Below are positions 23,308 to 33,677 of a stretch of 64,000 bases of DNA, piece by piece. The notes below the pieces were generated by a model. The model worked only from the letters and a program-made list of their open reading frames with translations, had not been told where the DNA came from and did not search any database. The position numbers and the translations under genes were made by a program. Origin of the DNA: Cryptomeria japonica (taxonomy: Eukaryota; Streptophyta; Pinopsida; Cupressales; Cupressaceae); NCBI RefSeq assembly GCF_030272615.1, contig NC_081413.1, positions 718,973,867 through 719,037,866 of the forward strand, in the 5' to 3' direction. Each line of letters begins with the position of its first letter. The first letter of the stretch is position 1.

Positions 23308-24407
23308 TGTTGGCATTTTTTATGTTCATGTTGTGATTGTCATTGATGGACACATACTTGCATTAAGATCCTCTTCATATGTGTGAGTTAGAGCACAACT
23401 GGTATTTGTTCCAACCGGTATATTGTATTATAGTCTTTAGACTATTGATGTTTTGTAGAATGTGTTTACTGGTCTGAAGTGGCATGTCGACCCCAAGCAG
23501 TTCATGGATACCAATTGGTACGAGGGATTAAAGTGGCATAACACATTTTTACCAGTCTTCATTTTGACAAACCGACAACCGGTATTTTGTATGAACCGGT
23601 AATACTTTATGATGAGTTACCATCCACCGACCGTTTGATGGTGCTGACTCTCTAGTGGTGCTTTTTGTGTTGTGTTACGAGATATGTCCAGATGCTTTGA
23701 ACCTAGGAAATTGTATTGTAATCCTATTGGACCTACATGAAATCGGATTCCTTTATAAGGACATCATGTCTAGGATTCTAAGGTTGTTGTTGTTGAGGTT
23801 GATGTTGTTGCTAGGGTTCAAGGTAACTGAAGAGTTAGAGAGAGTATGAATGTGTAGAAGACTGAAGTAATGCTATAATGCATTAAGATCGAGCTATCAA
23901 GGATCTAACCAAGCAATCTATGCTATTTTCTAGATCACTCACTTGTTGATTACTTACATCTTCGACAAGTCTATAGCCCTTAACCAGGTAGGCCCAAAAG
24001 CTTCTTGTAAATCCTCTAACAAGGTGGTTCACATCTATGGATCTAAAATCCTCTAGCAAGGTAGTCTTTAATCGGACTTATGTCCTAACAGAGATTGAGA
24101 TTCCTAACAGGATTTGTTTTGGTAAAGAATGTTGTATGACCTTAACCGGTCTGGTTTCTATTCTGTAGATAGTTACTTGTGAGTTCCATCTCACCATGGT
24201 TTTTCCCATTTGGGTTTCTACATCAAAATCTCTTGTGTTATGGTGTTTGTGCTTCTGTGGGTGAATGCATTATTATCTATTTGGTTTGCATGTTTGTTAA
24301 CCGGTTTGTCTGCTAAATTGTTTTACCGGTTTACTGTCAGTCTTGCAAAGTGTTTAAGTGCAAAGATATTTGGCATACTAATTCACCCCTCCTCTTAGTA
24401 TTCATCA
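23308..24407 (+). mobile_element. 3' LTR of element D
   Basis: 1,100 bp, TGTTGGC to ATTCATCA, with TATA box TATAAGG at 23,754-23,760. A C-run (TTCACCCCTCCTCTTAG, about 24,382) lies just inside the end. The target duplication GAAAT follows at 24,408. Confidence 0.9.
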
Positions 24408-24412
24408 GAAAT
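24408..24412. repeat. Target-site duplication of D, right copy
   Basis: GAAAT immediately after the D LTR end; E LTR sequence resumes here. Confidence 0.9.
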
Positions 24413-24782
24413 ACCGATTGGTAACATATCACAGAGTAATACCGGTTAATACAATATGCCGATTACCGGTTTGTCAAAAATGAAGACTGGTAAATCGAAG
24501 TGTTCCGATTAAAAGTTAATTACTGCTTGGGTCCTTCGTACCACTTGTGCTCCTTGTATTGCTTGAGGTCTCCATACCGCTTGAGTTCTTCAGTCAATCT
24601 GTGACTGGTAAACATCTTTTGCAAAATACCAATAGTCTAAAGACTATACTATCAATAATACACAATATCAGTTGGAGCAATTACCAGTTGAGTCATAACT
24701 CATTCATAAAGAAAGTGTGTGCCCATGAACAAGAAAGTGTGTGTCCATCAATGACAATCAAAACATCATCAAAATGCCAACA
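24413..24782 (-). mobile_element. 3' LTR of element E, 5' part
   Basis: On the - strand it begins TGTTGGCATTTTGATGATG after the purine tract at 24,784-24,794 and aligns with the start of the 5' LTR at 31,094. It continues left of D. Confidence 0.87.
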
Positions 24783-25066
24783 ATCTCCCCTTTTGGCATT
24801 GATGGCAACACTTAGGAAAATTTTGACATCTAAGTGTTTGTACAACAAAAAATTGCCATAATCAAAATTACTCCCCCTAAGCATATACACTATCCCTTTT
24901 GCAGAAATTACAATGTACACTACTCCCCAAACTGGTAACATGAAAGTATACATGAAATGGTAACATTCACCAAAATTTTAATGTACACTACTCCCCCTTT
25001 GCCAATAATGACAAAGTAATGCAGAATAACCCCTGTTTCCTTATATATAAAAAATAGAGTAAATGT
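24783..25066 (-). promoter_or_regulatory. 3' untranslated region of E with polypurine tracts
   Basis: On the - strand, AAAGGGGGAGTAG near 24,993, TTAGGGGGAGTAA near 24,876 and AAAAGGGGAGA at 24,784-24,794, next to the 3' LTR. Confidence 0.75.
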
Positions 25067-28000
25067 TCATGGTAATAAGGAATGAAATTTATCAAAAACA
25101 GATTTAAAGTCCTGCATAAAAGTTTTCATGGCCAATGCCCATGACTCAAGTAATGAGGTAGCAACCTCACTTTCAGTTTGCATCTAGAATACTAGTTTTT
25201 CCATAGCATCAATGGTACTCATCTCTTGAGTTACCGTGATAGCCTCAAGGTTGAGAAAACATTTCTAAAGAATCTGCAATCTAGGAAATAAGAGTAGTTG
25301 TAGCTCCTACAAATATTTAGACCGGTTGCTAATCTCCAAGTCCATCTTGGCAGTCTAAAGTTCATAGCGATGAATTGCTTACCCATATGTAGTGAATGAA
25401 TCATATGGCATCTTGAAATTGTTGAAATAAGCTTGTAGCTCTGATTGGAGTTGAGCTTTTTGTTTAAGCACATCATCATAGAATAGATGGGGTTGGCAGA
25501 TTTTACTCAATAGTAATTTACCTTCACCCATTGCAACACTAATATCATTCTGCTATTTTAGTAGTTGTGTCTATAGCTCATTCATTTTCATGGATCTTCT
25601 TTGACGTGGCTTCAACAACATCTTCTAAGCATTGTACCTGATCCTCCACTATGGTACAAAGAAGTTTAAGCTTGGATAGAGAGGAATCGGTACTGGGGAG
25701 GTTAGTATCGGGAATCAGACTGGTGAGGGCGTCAACCATAATTTGAATGACATCCTATTCCTTCTTCCACCGTAATGCTTCCAGTCTTTCCTGTGCAAGT
25801 TTTATGCTTTGAAGCAGCTTAGACTCATTTGTAGATTGAAGATCAATAGGACTGGTGAGATCAACCTAATTGGATTGACCACCGGTTGCCTTAGGAGTAT
25901 CCGCTTGTTTGGTCTTCTCTACTTCCTTCTCCTCTTCTATTCTTTTCTTTTCCTCTTCTTTCTTCTTTTGCTCCTCTTTCTTCTTATCCATTTCTTCTTT
26001 CTTCTTGTCCTCTTCCTGCTTTTTCTTCTCTTCCTCCTTCTTTTTCTCCTCTTATTTCCTCTTCTCCTCTTCTTTTCTCTTCTCTTCTTCTTACCTTTTC
26101 TCCTCTTCTTTCCTTTTCTCTTCTTCTTTCTTTTTCTCTTCCTCTTTTCTCTTGTTTTCTTCCTGCCCTGCTTTTTCTTCTTGCTCTTTCTTCATTTGTT
26201 CTTCTTTTTCAGATTTTTCCTTGTTCTATTTCTCTTTGTCTTTGTCCGGAGTGACATCCTCATTATCTAATGCATCAACATCAATAGGTTGTTCTATCAC
26301 TCTTTCACCTTCACTGTCAAATGCCTCATCCGGTTTGCCTGATGATCAGTTAGGTTCTTGTTCAACCTTCATATTGGCTTCACATACTTGGTGTAACCTG
26401 ACAATAGCTTTAGCATGTAAATGTGTGTCCTTTTCCACTTCAGAAGCTCTACCTTCTAGCAGTATGAGTCTTCTCCTTCTCATGAAGAAGAGGCCTTTGT
26501 TCTTATCCATTATCTCAAATAATTCTGAATTAGAAGCATCAGGAAAATATTGTGCAAAATTTTTCTCTCTGATCTCCTGTTCTCTCTTAATGGCAATGCG
26601 CCATTTATTATCTAAAGAATTGTACAAAGAATCTTTTGTAACCGATCTGATTTCTAACGGCGACCAGTCATTAACACATAAATATTTAATGACTTCCTGC
26701 TCTACTTCTTCTTTCTCACTATCAGTAAAATCATCAAAATACTCCTTTAAATAATCAAGCACTTTCCTCTTAATATTCTTAATAGTCCTCTGACAATGTG
26801 GCATTGGCTTATAAGAGGAAATATCTATATTTACTGGTGCTGAAGTTTCAAGAACATTACCGATAGATTTTGTCTTCTTTCTTGATTGCCTTGTCTTCTT
26901 TGGTTGAATTTTCGGTTCAATGTCCTCTGATTTCGGTGAGCTGGTTTTGGTTTTCCGCTTCCTCTTAAAGACTTTGGCTAGAACAACCTTAGGTTTGTTC
27001 TTAGCTGGTGACCACTTGGTCACTTTTGGACTAGCAGAGGTAACCACTACAGATACCGATGGCGCTACTTTGTCCTTCTTCTATTTTGGTTCTTCAACCA
27101 GTGTGACCCTCTCCAAGTAGGTACTGGTTCTCTTTTTCTTCGCATCCAGTGGTGAGGCAAGTAGGGTAGAGGCATACCCAATCAATAGGTCATTCACCAC
27201 TTCATAACCCATATATTCAACTGCTTCCTTTCTTGGTTCCACCGCTTCCATTATGCATTCATCTACCTGTATTGTGAAGCAGATGTCATCCTTATATTTC
27301 TTCACAATATCATCAGATATCCTCATTCTTTGGTTCATTTTCCACTTTAATTCATTGAAATATTCATTTAGAACCTCAGGATATCTAGTACCTACTACTT
27401 GTAGACTTTCCTTGATTTGCCTGGAAACTGGTAGGTCAGCAGACCATTGCACATCACCTACTCCAGGGAAAGAACCTTGAAAGTAGAAGAATAAACCAAC
27501 CAAAAGTTGTCCAAACCTGAACCTTAGAGCATTGTCTTGTTTGATGGAATTCAGGTTCAATAGCAATTGCTTCTGTAGATAGGTATAGAGGTCAAATGAA
27601 GTGTCTTCCTTAATCATTCTATAAGTGGCATTCACCATAGCAATAGGGACAGAGTTCATTCTACTGGCATAGAATATCCGGTAACCAATCACCATGCAAG
27701 CATATTTCACTAGATCATCTTTGATGGTGTTGATGGTCATCGCCCGTTGGTCACTCATAGAACTAGTGAGCTTTGTCATTTCCATTTTGGTGACCTTCCT
27801 TAGAGCTGGCACCTCTCCAATATTACAAAAACTGGTGACGACATGAATTGCTTCTGGTGTGATGTCATGCATCTGCTCAAGATACATTTTATCACCATGT
27901 ACTCTATTGAGAATGATGCGGATATGTTCTTCTGTGAACTCTTCCAGAAAGTATACTACATTATGCAGTTTCATCTTCTCAAGGACACTGTACTCAGGTT

Positions 28001-28214
28001 TGATCTTCTTATCATCCCCACAGAATAGACTTAGCTAAGAATGAATCACTAGGGATCCTAGGTCTTCCAGTTTACAGTCAATATACCCTAAAATATCTTC
28101 TTCAACAATAACTCTGATGGGTATTTGAGATAGGGCATTGTATTTTTCTTTCTTTTGAAGAAATTCGACTAAATCTACAGGTGCACTAGAACTAGAGTGT
28201 GATGTAGAAGGCAT
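25067..28214 (-). pseudogene. ORF2 of unknown function (element E copy, best preserved)
   Basis: Start ATG 28,214 (context TTATCATGCC); end TGA 25,067-25,069; about 1,050 codons. From the N-terminus: Ser-rich leader; a ~330-residue conserved helical region (EDLGSLVIHS, HNVVYFLEEFTEEHIRIILN, YACMVIGYRIFYASRMNSV, FGQLLVGLFFYFQ, GVGDVQWSAD, DDICFTIQVDE, EYMGYEVVNDLL); a Lys/Arg-rich nuclear-signal-like segment (KRKRKTKTSSPKSED); a second conserved region (NIDISSYKPMPHCQRTIKN, SLDNKWRIAIKREQ, RRRRLILLEGRASEVEKD); a Lys/Glu run; a C-terminal helix (FMQDFKSVFDKFHSLL). In-frame stops interrupt it near 28,035, 27,081 and 26,346; the first and last fit C-to-T changes. It decays further through the Lys/Glu run. 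The family is unknown to me. Confidence 0.75.
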
Positions 28215-28574
28215 GATAAGAAAGAAATTTGAGAAATACCTTGACAATCTGAAATTTAGGGTTTTCCAATGTTGCCCACAATACACCACTTTTATTGCTC
28301 GATTACCGCTTAGTGTTGTTCACTGATAGATTGAAAAAGATCGTTGGATTCCTTTACAAGATTTTTGAATTCACTTTCAATTGCTAGACGAATCTCTCTT
28401 TGTCGCTCTGCTCTTGAAAATTCTTCTCTCAAAAATTGATAAGTGATAATGAGGACAAAAATACCTTTTAAATAACTTCTCACTTACCATAATAAATGCA
28501 TCACCACTAGGGAACAAACCCTAATTTTGCCTTTTACCACTTCAAATCTTCTGTCGATTGACAGGTAACATATA
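28215..28574 (-). other. Spacer between Gag and ORF2 in element E
   Basis: No ORF. On the - strand it contains AAATTAGGGTTTGTTCCC and A/T-rich leader-like sequence, matching the D spacer; possibly the 5' leader or internal promoter of ORF2. Confidence 0.5.
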
Positions 28575-29906
28575 CTAGTTAATGTCTTTACCGATATAAA
28601 CCAGGGGTTCGAAACATTTCAACGATATGTTCCCCCTAAGCTTTTCAGAGACTTCCACACTAGGTGCAGAAACAGGTTCATCCTGTGATCCTTCCTCTAA
28701 TTTCTTTTTCCAAGTTTTATCCATTTCCACTTGAATGGTTTCAACATCAATCTTCCCTTCTGGAGTGATTGGTACATCATCCGATAGGTTCTTTCTTAGT
28801 CTACAAGTTCTGGCACTGTGTCTCGGTTTGTTGCAATGATAGCATACCATTCTAGGTGTTCTCCATGGTCCATTATTCATACTTCCATTCTTCCTTCTGC
28901 ATGTTGCAGCAGTGTGACCACTACCACAACATATCAAATAGGTTGCTCTCCAACCAGTTGTCACTTGATAACCACCTAACCGATGGTCATAGGTATTGTA
29001 CCAATTGGGATTCCAATTTGTAGAGGGTTCTGGGATAACTCCTTGAGTCCTTGGAGGGTATCTCCCAATGTTGTGCAAAACAAACTTGCATTCGAATGCT
29101 TTATGCCCAAACTTGTTGCATGCATAATAGTTTCCATTGAATTTATTGGATCTAGGCTTATTGTTTAGAAAATAAGGAAAATTATTGTAGGCCTTGCTTC
29201 TACACATATTAGTAGTATGTCCTTCTTTGAGACAATTAAAGCAAACAGGTTTAAAGTTTTTCTTACCTTTATCCTTGGATGTCGGTTGCTTCTCTGATGC
29301 TTCAAATTTTGTTCTAGAGGTCTCACCTTCCTCATACCCAGACAAACCAAGTCCAGTGGTATTCTTTACTGGTTTTGTCGATTCCAACTTTTGGTCTAGC
29401 TTAACAGTACTCTTATTGAATTTGGCAAGTATCTCCTTTGACTCAGTAAGTTCCTTAGAAATAGCAGCATTGGATTCCATCAAGGTTGCATTCTCAGAAA
29501 TAGCCATGTTTAGTTCACATTGCATTTCTTCTTTTTCCACTTTACTCTCTTGGAGATGAGCAGTAAGGGTACTGATTTTTTGCTTCATCTTGGAGATCTC
29601 ATGATCTTTATATTTTACCATATCTTCAGCTTTCCTTCTATTCTCAAGCTCTTGACACATTCTGATAGTCAGTCCTTCCAACTCCTTCCTTAGGTTGGCT
29701 TTAAATTCATTCAGTTTTTCAACTTCTTCAACTAGGGCATCCATATTAGCTTCATCAGAAGAGCTATTTTCAATAAGTTCCATCAGTTTCTCAACAAGCT
29801 CTCTTCTTTTGGCCAAAGAGGCTTTATACTTGACTTTGAGTTCATCATAGGCTCTCTCAGTCTGAGTGAGATGATGAGTAAGTTCCCTCACACTGTATTC
29901 CCCCAT
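28575..29906 (-). CDS. Gag-like protein with coiled coil and four zinc knuckles (element E)
   Basis: Intact 443-codon ORF from ATG 29,906, 35 bases inside the primer site (the frame is open about 50 bases further upstream). Residues ~1-180 are a heptad-like coiled coil rich in Glu/Lys/Leu. About residues 220-370 hold four CCHC knuckle positions. Numbers 1 (CFNCLKEGHTTNMC) and 4 (CYHCNKPRHSARTC) are complete; 2 (YYACNKFGHKAFEC) and 3 (YLICCGSGHTAATC) have Tyr for the first Cys. An acidic tail with TPEGKIDVETIQVEMDKTWK ends it. No usual copia Gag core (UBN2-like, as in K) is visible. It probably packages element RNA; that is inference from the knuckles. Confidence 0.8.
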   Translation of the reverse strand: MGEYSVRELTHHLTQTERAYDELKVKYKASLAKRRELVEKLMELIENSSSDEANMDALVEEVEKLNEFKANLRKELEGLTIRMCQELENRRKAEDMVKYKDHEISKMKQKISTLTAHLQESKVEKEEMQCELNMAISENATLMESNAAISKELTESKEILAKFNKSTVKLDQKLESTKPVKNTTGLGLSGYEEGETSRTKFEASEKQPTSKDKGKKNFKPVCFNCLKEGHTTNMCRSKAYNNFPYFLNNKPRSNKFNGNYYACNKFGHKAFECKFVLHNIGRYPPRTQGVIPEPSTNWNPNWYNTYDHRLGGYQVTTGWRATYLICCGSGHTAATCRRKNGSMNNGPWRTPRMVCYHCNKPRHSARTCRLRKNLSDDVPITPEGKIDVETIQVEMDKTWKKKLEEGSQDEPVSAPSVEVSEKLRGNISLKCFEPLVYIGKDIN

Positions 29907-29940
29907 ATCTCCTTCCAAGTGGTTAGACTTATAGAAAGGT

Positions 29941-29954
29941 TGGCTTTGATACCA
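29941..29954 (-). promoter_or_regulatory. Primer binding site of element E
   Basis: Reads TGGTATCAAAGCCA on the - strand, two bases from the LTR end at 29,957. One base differs from the usual initiator-Met site (TGGTATCAGAGC). Confidence 0.85.
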
Positions 29955-29956
29955 AT

Positions 29957-31094
29957 TGATGAATGCTAAGAGGGGGGGTGAATTAGTATACCAAAAAATA
30001 CTGTAAACAAACTTCTAAACAGTTTAGCAGATAACCGGTTAAGATAAATGCAAACCAAATAGCAAACAAATAATTCACCCACAAGAGAACAATCACCATA
30101 ACACAAGATATTTGATGTGGAAACCCAAATGGGAAAAACCACGGTCAACAAAAACTCACAAGTAACTATCTGCAAAATAGAAACCAGACTGGTTAAGGTC
30201 AGACCAGTTAAGGTCATACAATGTTCTTCACCAGAATAGATCCTGTTAGGAATCTAGATCTCTGTTAGGAGATAAGTCCTATTAAAGAATACCTTGTTAG
30301 AGGATTTCAGATCCACAGTTGTGAACCACCTTGTTAGAGGATTTACAAAGGATTTGTTGGGCCTACCCAGTTAAGGGTTTCAGACTTGTCGAAGATGTGA
30401 GTAATCAAAAAGTGAGTGATCTAGCAAATAGCACAGTCTGCTTAATTAGATCCTTGATAACTCATTGTTAATGCATTTTAGCATTACTTTAGTCTTCAAT
30501 AACACCACACTCCAACTCTTCACATAGACCTAATCTGCTCTACAATGATTGCACATAACCTCTTCTATCACATATTTCACATACATCTCTCTCTCAAACC
30601 CTAGACATGATGTCCTTATAAAGGAATCTGATTTCATGTCGGTCCAATAGGATTAGACTATAAATTCCTAGGTTCAGTGCATCTAGACACATTTGGTAAC
30701 ATGACACAAAATCACCACCGAAGTGTCAGTGGATGATAACTCATCAGACATTACAGAAATACCGATTGGTAACTCATCCCAGAGTAATACCGGTTAATAC
30801 AATATACTGATTATCAGTTTTTCAAAAATGAAGACTGGTAGATCGAAGTGTTCCGATCAAAAGTTAACTACCGCTTGGGTCCTTCGTACCGCTTGAGCTC
30901 TTCAGTCAATCTATGATCGGTAAACATCTTCTGCAAAATACCGATAGTCTAAAGACTATACATTCAATAATACACAATACCGGTTGGAACAATTACCAGT
31001 TGAGGCATAAATCATACATAAAGAAAGTGTGTGCCCATCAAAAAGAAAGTGTGTGTCCATCAATGACAATCAAAACATCATCAAAATGCCAACA
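29957..31094 (-). mobile_element. 5' LTR of element E
   Basis: 1,138 bp on the - strand from TGTTGGCATTTTGATG to ATTCATCA. Promoter word TATAAGG lies around 30,613-30,619 and a C-run near the 3' end (about 29,971). It shows the uninterrupted target of D. Confidence 0.9.
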
Positions 31095-31405
31095 TTTCAT
31101 ACATATATTTCAAATTATACACTTCTGCTATATTCTCCTATATCCACACATTTTTTATATGTCAAAATAACCTAGCAAAATGACCTATATACCCATTACA
31201 AATAATATGCCTTATGTTGGCTTACAATACATTTACAAAAAATATTCAATGTCGGCCTCAATAATAATTACAAAATGATTTATTAAGTAAATCCTCTATG
31301 ATGTTAGCTTCCAATGAAGTATTGATGTTGATGTCGGTGTAGCCCTGAATGCTCCAAAGTTGGTATCTGCCGGTATATGACTTCCATTTGATCTTGTTGC
31401 CAACA
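31095..31405 (-). mobile_element. 5' LTR of element C, 5' part
   Basis: On the - strand it starts TGTTGGCAACAAGATC at 31,405 and shares AGGCCGACAT, ATTGTAAGCCAACATAAGGC and AGGTTATTT with the L LTR (63,240-63,340). Element E separates it from its 3' part at 16,319-16,852. Confidence 0.78.
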
Positions 31406-33300
31406 ATGACAAAAAATGAATCCAATGAATTTCAATTGCCAATACATGAGTGTGGTGAAGTTTCAGGAGAAACAAATGAGGAGAAGAAGGAATATGAACC
31501 TTACATTCTGATTTTGGAACTAGAACCGGTGAAGCCGAAAGTTGATGAAGTGAATGCTATAGTACCAGTTCAACTGGAATAGGTAGAATCAGAAGAAGAT
31601 GATGATAGTGAGGAAGAAGATCCTAAAGATAACAATCATGTTATTCCAAGGTATGTGAGACTCAATCATAATCGTGACCAGATTATTGGAGATAAGGATG
31701 CCAAAGTATTAACTAGAAGAAGAATTAGAGAGAATTCTTGCATGATCTCCACTATTGAGCCTAGAATTGCTAAGGAAGCCTTTGGAGATGATCACTAGAT
31801 CAAAGCTATGGAAGAGGAGCTTGAACAGATTGAGAAGAAAAATACATGGACCCTAGTACCCAGACTGATGAATAAAAATGTGATAGGTACTAAGTGGGTA
31901 TTCATGAATAAACTAAATGAAGATGGAGTAGTAGTCAGAAACAAAGCTAGATTGGTATGCAAAGGTTATGCACAGGAAGAAGGAGAAGACTATGGCGAGA
32001 CATTTGCACCAGTTGCTATATTGGAAGGTGTTAGGACTCTACTTGCATTTGCAGCATATAGGGGATTCAAAGTATATCAGATGGATGTGAAGTCAACATT
32101 TCTAAATGGAATACTAGAAGAGGAAGTATATATTGAATAGCTAGATGGTTATGCTTTGACTGATGCAAAGGATATGGTATGTAAACTGCACAAGGAACTA
32201 TATGGTTTGAAGCAAGCACCGAGAGCATGGTATGAAAGACTACATTCACAGCTGATGAAGATAGTTTTCTAGAGAACCAGTGAAGACAATAATATATATC
32301 TCAAGACTGAAGGAGATAAGATACTGGTTAGTGAAGTGTTTGTGGATGATATCATTTTTGGAGGATATGATGACATGAGTGATGACTTTGCAAATTAGAT
32401 GAAAAGTGAATTTAAAATGTCTCTTGTTAGAGATATAAATTCTTCATAGATTTGCAAATTTAGCAGATGAAGAGTGGTATTTTTATCACATAGTCTAAAT
32501 ATGTGAAATATGTATTGAAGACATTTGGAATGAGTGACTGTAAACCAGTTGAGACACCAATGGTTATAGGTTGTAAACTGTCTATGGAGGATGTTGCCAC
32601 ATCTGTTGATGAAAAGGAGTACAAATCAATGATAGGGAAATTGCATTATGTTATTCACAACAGACCGGATATTGCTCATGTAGTTGGATTAGTTGCCAGA
32701 TTCTAGAAGAATCCTAAGGAAACAAACATGATTGCAACTAAAAGGATATTCAGATATTTGAAAGGTACCTATTGATTATGGATTATGGTATCCATATGTA
32801 GGTAACTTTTATTTGAAGGTTTATATAGATGCAGACTGGGTAGGAAATATTGATGATAGGAAGAGCACAACCGATGGTGCGTTCTTTCTTGGAGGAAGAC
32901 TTGTATCTTGGAGCAGCAAGAAACAGAGTTGTATATCACAGTCTACTGCTGAAGTTGAATATGTTGCAGCGTATATGAATTGTACCTAGACAATCTAGAT
33001 GAAACACATTCTGGAAGGATTAAAGTTGAAGATCATAGAACCAATAAAGATTTAATGTGATAACACCAATGCAATAAATATCTCAAAGAACCTGATGTTG
33101 CATGCTAGAACCAAGCATATTGAGCTGAAATATCATTTCTTCAGGGAGAAAGTGCAAAGTAAAGATGTGTTACTAGAGCAGGTATCTACTAAGGAGCATC
33201 TAGCAGATATCTTTACTAAACCTCTGTCTAAGACTACTTTTTGAGTATTTTAGAGGTCAGCTAGGGGTTGTGACCCTACATGAGGTCAATTGGGTAGATG
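31406..33300 (+). pseudogene. Ty1/copia RT and RNase H (element F, 5'-truncated)
   Basis: Begins in the integrase-RT linker (PRYVRLNHNRDQIIGDKDA) and covers RT ([52 protein letters not shown]) with catalytic FVDD (about 32,340). RNase H follows (TKHIELKYHFFREKVQ, LADIFTKPLS). Many in-frame TAG stops fall where relatives have Gln or Trp. At least one frameshift lies near 32,440 and another near 32,770. Protease and integrase are missing; the left end abuts the antisense C LTR at 31,405. Confidence 0.88.
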
Positions 33301-33677
33301 TGGAAGACATCATTCTTGGAGCTAATTGAAGAATCTTGAAGTAGGATTGGTGTAGAGTGGAGTTACTCCACAGGGGGAGCATCAAGTTGTAGATTGTTGA
33401 TGCAGAACAGTGAAGTATGACACTGCATGTTTTACTTTCACATTGGCATTGTTGTCAAAGGGGGAGAAGAACTATATGATTATGGGAGAATAATTGTATG
33501 ATTGATAGTGAGAAGAACTATAGCCAGTTACCAGCTGAAGACATGGAGACTCATTTGAAGGAGAGTACATGGTAAAATGTAAACCAGGTTTCCTATACCT
33601 ATGTATGTGCATTACTCTCAATCATCACAATCAAGGGTATTGATATTTGTATTGCCATCAATGCCAAAGGGGGAGAT
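33301..33677 (+). promoter_or_regulatory. 3' untranslated region of F with polypurine tracts
   Basis: ACAGGGGGAGCAT near 33,374, AAAGGGGGAGAAG near 33,458 and AAAGGGGGAGA at 33,666-33,676, directly before the LTR. Confidence 0.75.

Larger units (their letters stand above)
17667..24407 (+). mobile_element. Non-autonomous Sirevirus-like element D with Gag remnant and ORF2
   Basis: LTR-bounded (TGTTGG to ATTCATCA) and flanked by a perfect GAAAT duplication. The internal region holds only a Gag C-terminal zinc-knuckle region and a long decayed ORF2, then a purine-tract array. Part of the 5' LTR, the primer site and the Gag N-terminus are deleted. There is no trace of pol. Confidence 0.92.
16853..31094 (-). 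mobile_element. Non-autonomous Sirevirus-like element E, with element D nested in its 3' LTR
   Basis: 5' LTR 31,094-29,957, primer site, Gag-like ORF, ORF2, purine tract, 3' LTR 24,782-24,413 continuing at 17,666-16,853. The flanks CTTCA (16,848-16,852) and TTTCA (31,095-31,099) are a 5-bp target duplication with one mismatch. The flanking sequence on both sides is one C-family LTR, so E inserted there. No protease, integrase or RT sequence occurs in its internal region. Confidence 0.87.

Noticed and set aside
25809-26754. + strand ORFs of 153 and 281 codons, Phe/Ser/Leu-rich
   Set aside because: Shadow of the E ORF2 Lys/Glu run and neighbouring conserved region on the other strand.
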